From Paenibacillus lutimineralis (GTDB lineage: Bacteria; Bacillota; Bacilli; Paenibacillales; Paenibacillaceae): a stretch of DNA of 64,000 nucleotides. This document shows, one piece after another, positions 59,948-64,000 of the stretch. The notes below the pieces were generated by a model. The model did not search any database. It was not told the origin of the DNA and was given only the letters and a program-made list of their open reading frames with translations. Position 1 is the first letter of the stretch. Every line of letters begins with the position of its first letter. The stretch spans positions 3,447,501 to 3,511,500 of the forward strand of contig NZ_CP034346.1 of assembly GCF_003991425.1 (NCBI RefSeq), written 5' to 3'. The translations under genes and the position numbers were made by a program.

Positions 59948-62900
59948 ATGCTACTTCACATTGGACTGGATATTGGTTCAACTACAACTAAACTGGTTGC
60001 CATTACAGCGAATGGCGAGATCATACATCAGAGATACAGCAGACATTATTCGGATGTTAAAGGTACGACATTACAAATGCTAAATGAACTGAAGTCGGAA
60101 TTTCCGGACGCTTCCGTATCGATGAACATAGCTGGTTCTGCAGGACTATCATTGGCAGAACATGTGAGACTGCCCTTCGTTCAGGAGGTTATCGCCTGCA
60201 CTGAGGCCGTCGAGCAATACATACCCAAGACAGATGTTGTCATTGAGCTTGGTGGCGAGGATGCGAAAATCATTTACTTCACTGGTGGCCTGGAGCAGCG
60301 AATGAATTCCGCCTGCGCCGGAGGCACCGGTGCTTTCATTGACCAGATCGCCGCGTTGCTGAAGACGGATGCGGAGGGAATGAACGAGCTGGCTAAAGGC
60401 TGCAAGACGATCTATCCGATCGCTTCCCGCTGCGGCGTATTCGCCAAGACCGATGTGCAGCCACTGCTCAATGAAGGTGCTCGCAAGGAGGATATCGCCG
60501 CCTCCGTATTCCAGAGTGTCGTTACACAGACGATCAGCGGTCTGGCCTGCGGCCGTCCAATCCGCGGCAATGTCGCCTTTCTCGGTGGCCCACTGACTTA
60601 TTTATCTGAGCTGCGTCAGCGCTTCGCTGAGACGCTAAAGATCGCCGATGAAGCGGTCATTTTCCCCGAGAACAGTCTGTATTTCGTGGCATTAGGTGCA
60701 GCCATCAAGAGCCGCGGGAATGAGCCGATTGCAATCAGTGATCTATGCTCGCGCTTTGAGAGCTTCACGATGAAGGGCAGGAGCCGCAGCACCGCCGCCC
60801 TTCCCCGCCTATTTCAAGATGAATTGGAACTGCAACAGTTCCGTGAGCGCCATGCGCAAGCCTCGGTCCTCAAGGGGGAACTCTCAAGCTATCGAGGCCC
60901 CCTCTTCCTAGGGATCGATGCGGGTTCCACGACGACCAAGATCGTACTGAGCGGAACGGAGGATGAGCTGCTCTATACGTTCTACGACAGCAATCATGGG
61001 AATCCACTTGAATCGGTACGCAGCGGTCTGCAAGCTATGTATCGTGAGCTTTCAAGCGATGTCTACATCGCCAATGCCGCGGTAACGGGCTATGGTGAGG
61101 GATTGATCAAAGCTGCGTTCAAGATCGATATCGGAGAAATCGAGACGGTCGCCCACTATAAAGCGGCAGCTCGCTTCTCTCCTGACGTGGATTTTATCCT
61201 CGATATCGGAGGACAGGACATGAAATGCATCAAGATCAAGAACGGAGCGATCGATGGACTGATGCTGAACGAAGCCTGTTCCGCCGGATGCGGCTCCTTC
61301 CTGGAGAGCTTCTCCGGTTCGCTTAACGTTCCTATCAAGCAATTCGCCGAAGCTGCGCTGCTTGCCGATGAGCCGGTTGACCTGGGCTCTCGCTGCACCG
61401 TATTTATGAACTCCAAGGTGAAGCAGGTACAGAAAGAAGGTGTCTCCTTGGCTAATCTATCTGCCGGGCTCTCCTATTCCGTCATCAAGAATGCGATCCA
61501 GAAAGTGCTGAAGCTGCGTAATACCGAGGAACTCGGTGAGAACATCATCGTTCAAGGCGGGACATTCTACAATGAAGCGGTTCTAAGAGCCTTCGAGCTG
61601 CTGATTGGCAAACAGGTTGTTCGTCCGGATATCGCCGGGATGATGGGCGCCTATGGCTGCGCTTTGATCGCCAAGGAACAATACAAGGACGGATCAAGCG
61701 CATTGTTAACACTATCCGAGCTTGGGGAATTCACCTGCTCGGTATCACATAGCCGCTGCGGTCTATGCGGCAATAACTGTTCCCTGACGATCAATCGCTT
61801 CCAAGACAAGCGATTCTTCATCACCGGTAATCGCTGTGAACGCGGCGCCGGAATGCGCAAAGAGAAAAGCAATCTGCCTAATCTTTATCAATATAAGTAT
61901 GACCGGATCTTCGGCTATGAATCACTGTCGGTTGAAGAAGCATCACGCGGTACGGTCGGGATTCCAAGAGTTCTCAATATGTATGAGAATTATCCATTCT
62001 GGCACACCTTCTTCACAAAGCTGGGTTACCGTGTGATCCTCTCCCCTCGTTCCAGCAAGAAACTGTATGAGCGGGGCATGGAATCGATCCCCTCTGAATC
62101 AGTCTGCTATCCTGCGAAATTAACTCATGGCCATGTGGATAGCCTGATAGACCAGAAGGTGGGTATCATCTTCTACCCTTCGGTCGTCTATGAGCACAAA
62201 GAAGATGAAGAAGCGAGGAATCATTTCAACTGTCCGGTGGTCACCTCCTATCCCGAAGTGATCCGCGTTAACATGGATCGACTCAAAGAGGCAGGAATTC
62301 CATATGTTCAAGCATTCCTGACTTTGGATAACCCGAAGTCACTCAAGAAAGAGCTGGCAAATACTTTTCCACGAATTTCGAGCAAAGAGATTAATGAAGC
62401 CGTTGATGCCGCTCTTACAGAAGCAGATACAGTACGGCAGGATATTCGCCGCAAGGGTGAGGAAACGCTGCATTTCCTGGAGGAGACCGGGACGAAGGGG
62501 ATTGTGCTTGCTGGCAGACCCTATCATGTTGATCCGGAGATCCACCATGGGATCCCTGAGTTGATCAATACGTACGGGTTGGCGGTATTAACAGAAGATT
62601 CTATCGCCCATCTTGCCGAGCCCGCCAATGATCTGCGTGTTGTCAATCAGTGGACCTATCATTCCCGTCTCTATCGCGCTGCCAGGGTGGTTGCCAAGCG
62701 TGCTGAGGTCGAGCTTGTGCAGTTGAATTCATTCGGATGCGGACTTGATGCGGTGACGGCGGACATGGTTCAGGAGATATTGGAAAGTAACCATAAGATG
62801 TATACGATGATCAAGATCGATGAGATAAACAATCTTGGTGCAGCCCGCATTCGAATTCGTTCACTACTGGCCGCAATGAAAGAGCGCGAGAGTAAGACTA

Positions 62901-64000
62901 TAACAGCGGATCGCACAGAGACCATGACAAGCAGTACCCTCCTGTTCACGAAGGAGATGAAGCAGAATTATACTATTCTGATCCCACAAATGTCTCCTAT
63001 TCATTTTGAATTATATGAGGCGGTGCTGAACAGCGAGGGCTATCGGGCTGAGCTGATACCAGAAGTCACGACCGATACGATCGATGAAGGGCTGCGCTTC
63101 GTGAATAATGATGCCTGCTACCCGGCGATCCTGACCATTGGCCAGCTCGTTCATGCGCTGAGAAGCGGCAAATATGATGTCAATCGCACGGCAGTTATTA
63201 TGTCTCAGACCGGAGGGGCTTGCCGCGCTACGAATTATATCGCCCTGCTGCGCAAAGCGCTAAAGGATGCCGGCCTGGAGCAGATTCCAGTCATCTCACT
63301 GAACGCGGTAGGCCTTGAGAAGCATCCGGGCTTTGAATTCTCGCTAGGCCTGATCAAGAAGTTGATTGCGGCTACCGTTTATGGCGATGCCCTAATGAGG
63401 GCCAGAAACCGTGTCCGCCCATACGAGCTTCAACCGGGCAGCACCGATGACCTGTTCCGTAAATGGATGGACATTTGCCGGGCTTCGCTATACAATTTCA
63501 GCTTCCGAATCTACAGAACCAATCTCGCCCGACTCGTACAGGAATTCGACTCTTTGCCGATTGCGGATAAGCGTAAGCCTCGGATTGGTGTCGTCGGCGA
63601 GATACTCGTCAAATTCCATCCCGGAGCTAATAACCATATCGTGGAGCTCATTGAACAGGAAGGTGCAGAAGCAGCGATTCCCGATATTCTCGACTTCTTC
63701 CTGTACTGCAGCTACGGGCCAATGTACAAGGGCCAGCATCTCGGCAAGAGCAAGCTGGGGATCGCTGGCGGACGCAGCGCGATTTATTTCCTGGAGCAGT
63801 TCCGCAAGCCGCTCAAGGATGCACTGCTGCTCAGCGAGCGCTTTACCGCGCCGCTAACGATCTTCGAGCTGGCCGATAAGGCGAGTCGGCTGCTATCTAT
63901 CGGCAATCAAGCCGGAGAAGGCTGGTTCCTGACCGCGGAGATGATGGAGCTGATTGAGAGCGGAGTAACGAATATCGCCTGCATTCAGCCATTCGCCTGC
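59948..64000 (+). CDS. 2-hydroxyacyl-CoA dehydratase activase/DUF2229-type giant protein (partial)
   Basis: The frame is open for 1351 codons and passes the window end; full length in the family is about 1400-1480. Start is ATG at 59948, GAAGGAG ten bases upstream. Two ASKHA ATPase domains: GLDIGSTTTKLV at residue 6 and GIDAGSTTTKIV near 325, with cluster cysteines in NSACAGGTGAFID and NEACSAGCGSFLE. Then a cysteine knot RCGLCGNNC/GNRCERGAG, the DUF2229 region and a HgdB-like part (SQTGGACRATNY). Related activases drive one electron into dehydratases at ATP cost under anaerobiosis. No dehydratase subunits lie beside it here; role is unknown. Confidence 0.85.
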   Translation, partial: MLLHIGLDIGSTTTKLVAITANGEIIHQRYSRHYSDVKGTTLQMLNELKSEFPDASVSMNIAGSAGLSLAEHVRLPFVQEVIACTEAVEQYIPKTDVVIELGGEDAKIIYFTGGLEQRMNSACAGGTGAFIDQIAALLKTDAEGMNELAKGCKTIYPIASRCGVFAKTDVQPLLNEGARKEDIAASVFQSVVTQTISGLACGRPIRGNVAFLGGPLTYLSELRQRFAETLKIADEAVIFPENSLYFVALGAAIKSRGNEPIAISDLCSRFESFTMKGRSRSTAALPRLFQDELELQQFRERHAQASVLKGELSSYRGPLFLGIDAGSTTTKIVLSGTEDELLYTFYDSNHGNPLESVRSGLQAMYRELSSDVYIANAAVTGYGEGLIKAAFKIDIGEIETVAHYKAAARFSPDVDFILDIGGQDMKCIKIKNGAIDGLMLNEACSAGCGSFLESFSGSLNVPIKQFAEAALLADEPVDLGSRCTVFMNSKVKQVQKEGVSLANLSAGLSYSVIKNAIQKVLKLRNTEELGENIIVQGGTFYNEAVLRAFELLIGKQVVRPDIAGMMGAYGCALIAKEQYKDGSSALLTLSELGEFTCSVSHSRCGLCGNNCSLTINRFQDKRFFITGNRCERGAGMRKEKSNLPNLYQYKYDRIFGYESLSVEEASRGTVGIPRVLNMYENYPFWHTFFTKLGYRVILSPRSSKKLYERGMESIPSESVCYPAKLTHGHVDSLIDQKVGIIFYPSVVYEHKEDEEARNHFNCPVVTSYPEVIRVNMDRLKEAGIPYVQAFLTLDNPKSLKKELANTFPRISSKEINEAVDAALTEADTVRQDIRRKGEETLHFLEETGTKGIVLAGRPYHVDPEIHHGIPELINTYGLAVLTEDSIAHLAEPANDLRVVNQWTYHSRLYRAARVVAKRAEVELVQLNSFGCGLDAVTADMVQEILESNHKMYTMIKIDEINNLGAARIRIRSLLAAMKERESKTITADRTETMTSSTLLFTKEMKQNYTILIPQMSPIHFELYEAVLNSEGYRAELIPEVTTDTIDEGLRFVNNDACYPAILTIGQLVHALRSGKYDVNRTAVIMSQTGGACRATNYIALLRKALKDAGLEQIPVISLNAVGLEKHPGFEFSLGLIKKLIAATVYGDALMRARNRVRPYELQPGSTDDLFRKWMDICRASLYNFSFRIYRTNLARLVQEFDSLPIADKRKPRIGVVGEILVKFHPGANNHIVELIEQEGAEAAIPDILDFFLYCSYGPMYKGQHLGKSKLGIAGGRSAIYFLEQFRKPLKDALLLSERFTAPLTIFELADKASRLLSIGNQAGEGWFLTAEMMELIESGVTNIACIQPFAC

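Noticed and set aside
1..64000. CRISPR arrays, tRNA or rRNA genes, insertion sequences and prophage
   Set aside because: I looked for regular repeats, cloverleaf-type sequences and transposase motifs and saw none; the tyrosine recombinase has no element-like neighbours.

Overview
The window reads as a chromosomal segment of a Bacillales bacterium, most likely a Paenibacillus or close relative. The support is indirect: strong AGGAGG-type ribosome binding sites, frequent TTG/GTG starts, intermediate base composition, and Bacillota families such as a Bce-type ABC transporter, LCP protein, YxeA, RsgA, MhqO/MhqR-like pair and MgtE. I see no rRNA, tRNA, CRISPR array, insertion sequence or prophage.

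Layout. 0-3 kb: end of an EamA transporter, small proteins, a ring-cleaving dioxygenase with its MarR regulator. 3.3-6.5 kb: sugar ABC importer (lipoprotein plus two permeases, no ATPase). 6.7-17.7 kb: mixed genes (aminotransferase, GNAT, FabV enoyl reductase, AI-2E exporter family protein, MarR/MFS drug-efflux pair, tyrosine recombinase, XRE-cupin regulator divergent to YbaK, APH-like kinase, CBS protein). 17.8-25.5 kb: a peptide-antibiotic resistance type module on the minus strand (ATPase, FtsX-like permease, YxeA, secreted M1 metallopeptidase, response regulator, sensor kinase), with 11-bp direct repeats in front.

25.8-38 kb: a cell-envelope region. Two tandem MgtE magnesium transporters, an FtsW-type SEDS protein with an FG-GAP lipoprotein, then a paralogous lipoprotein with a RodA-type SEDS protein, a BcrC-type undecaprenyl pyrophosphate phosphatase and an LCP ligase, followed by a two-component system. 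The lipoprotein block is a duplication: a relic of the ftsW-like gene lies beside the second lipoprotein. A 17-bp motif with two half-sites 11 bp apart lies upstream of mgtE and of both lipoprotein genes, which suggests one regulon, perhaps run by the adjacent PhoP/PhoR-like pair.

38-48 kb: a TetR-linked ABC exporter, an ECF-type sigma factor, and an operon of two lipoproteins, an ABC ATPase and two ABC-2 permeases, the last fused in frame to a lipoprotein-like domain. A 125-residue secreted protein precedes this operon. 48-64 kb: HAD hydrolase, GNAT, MurB, CDF metal exporter, FabF, MmyB-like regulator, tyrosine phosphatase, RsgA, a probable independent 23-codon gene, cardiolipin synthase, FrnE-like DsbA, and a very large 2-hydroxyacyl-CoA dehydratase activase running off the end.

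All product names come from reading the translated sequence; no database search was possible. Starts were moved from the longest frame where a ribosome binding site or signal peptide argued for it.
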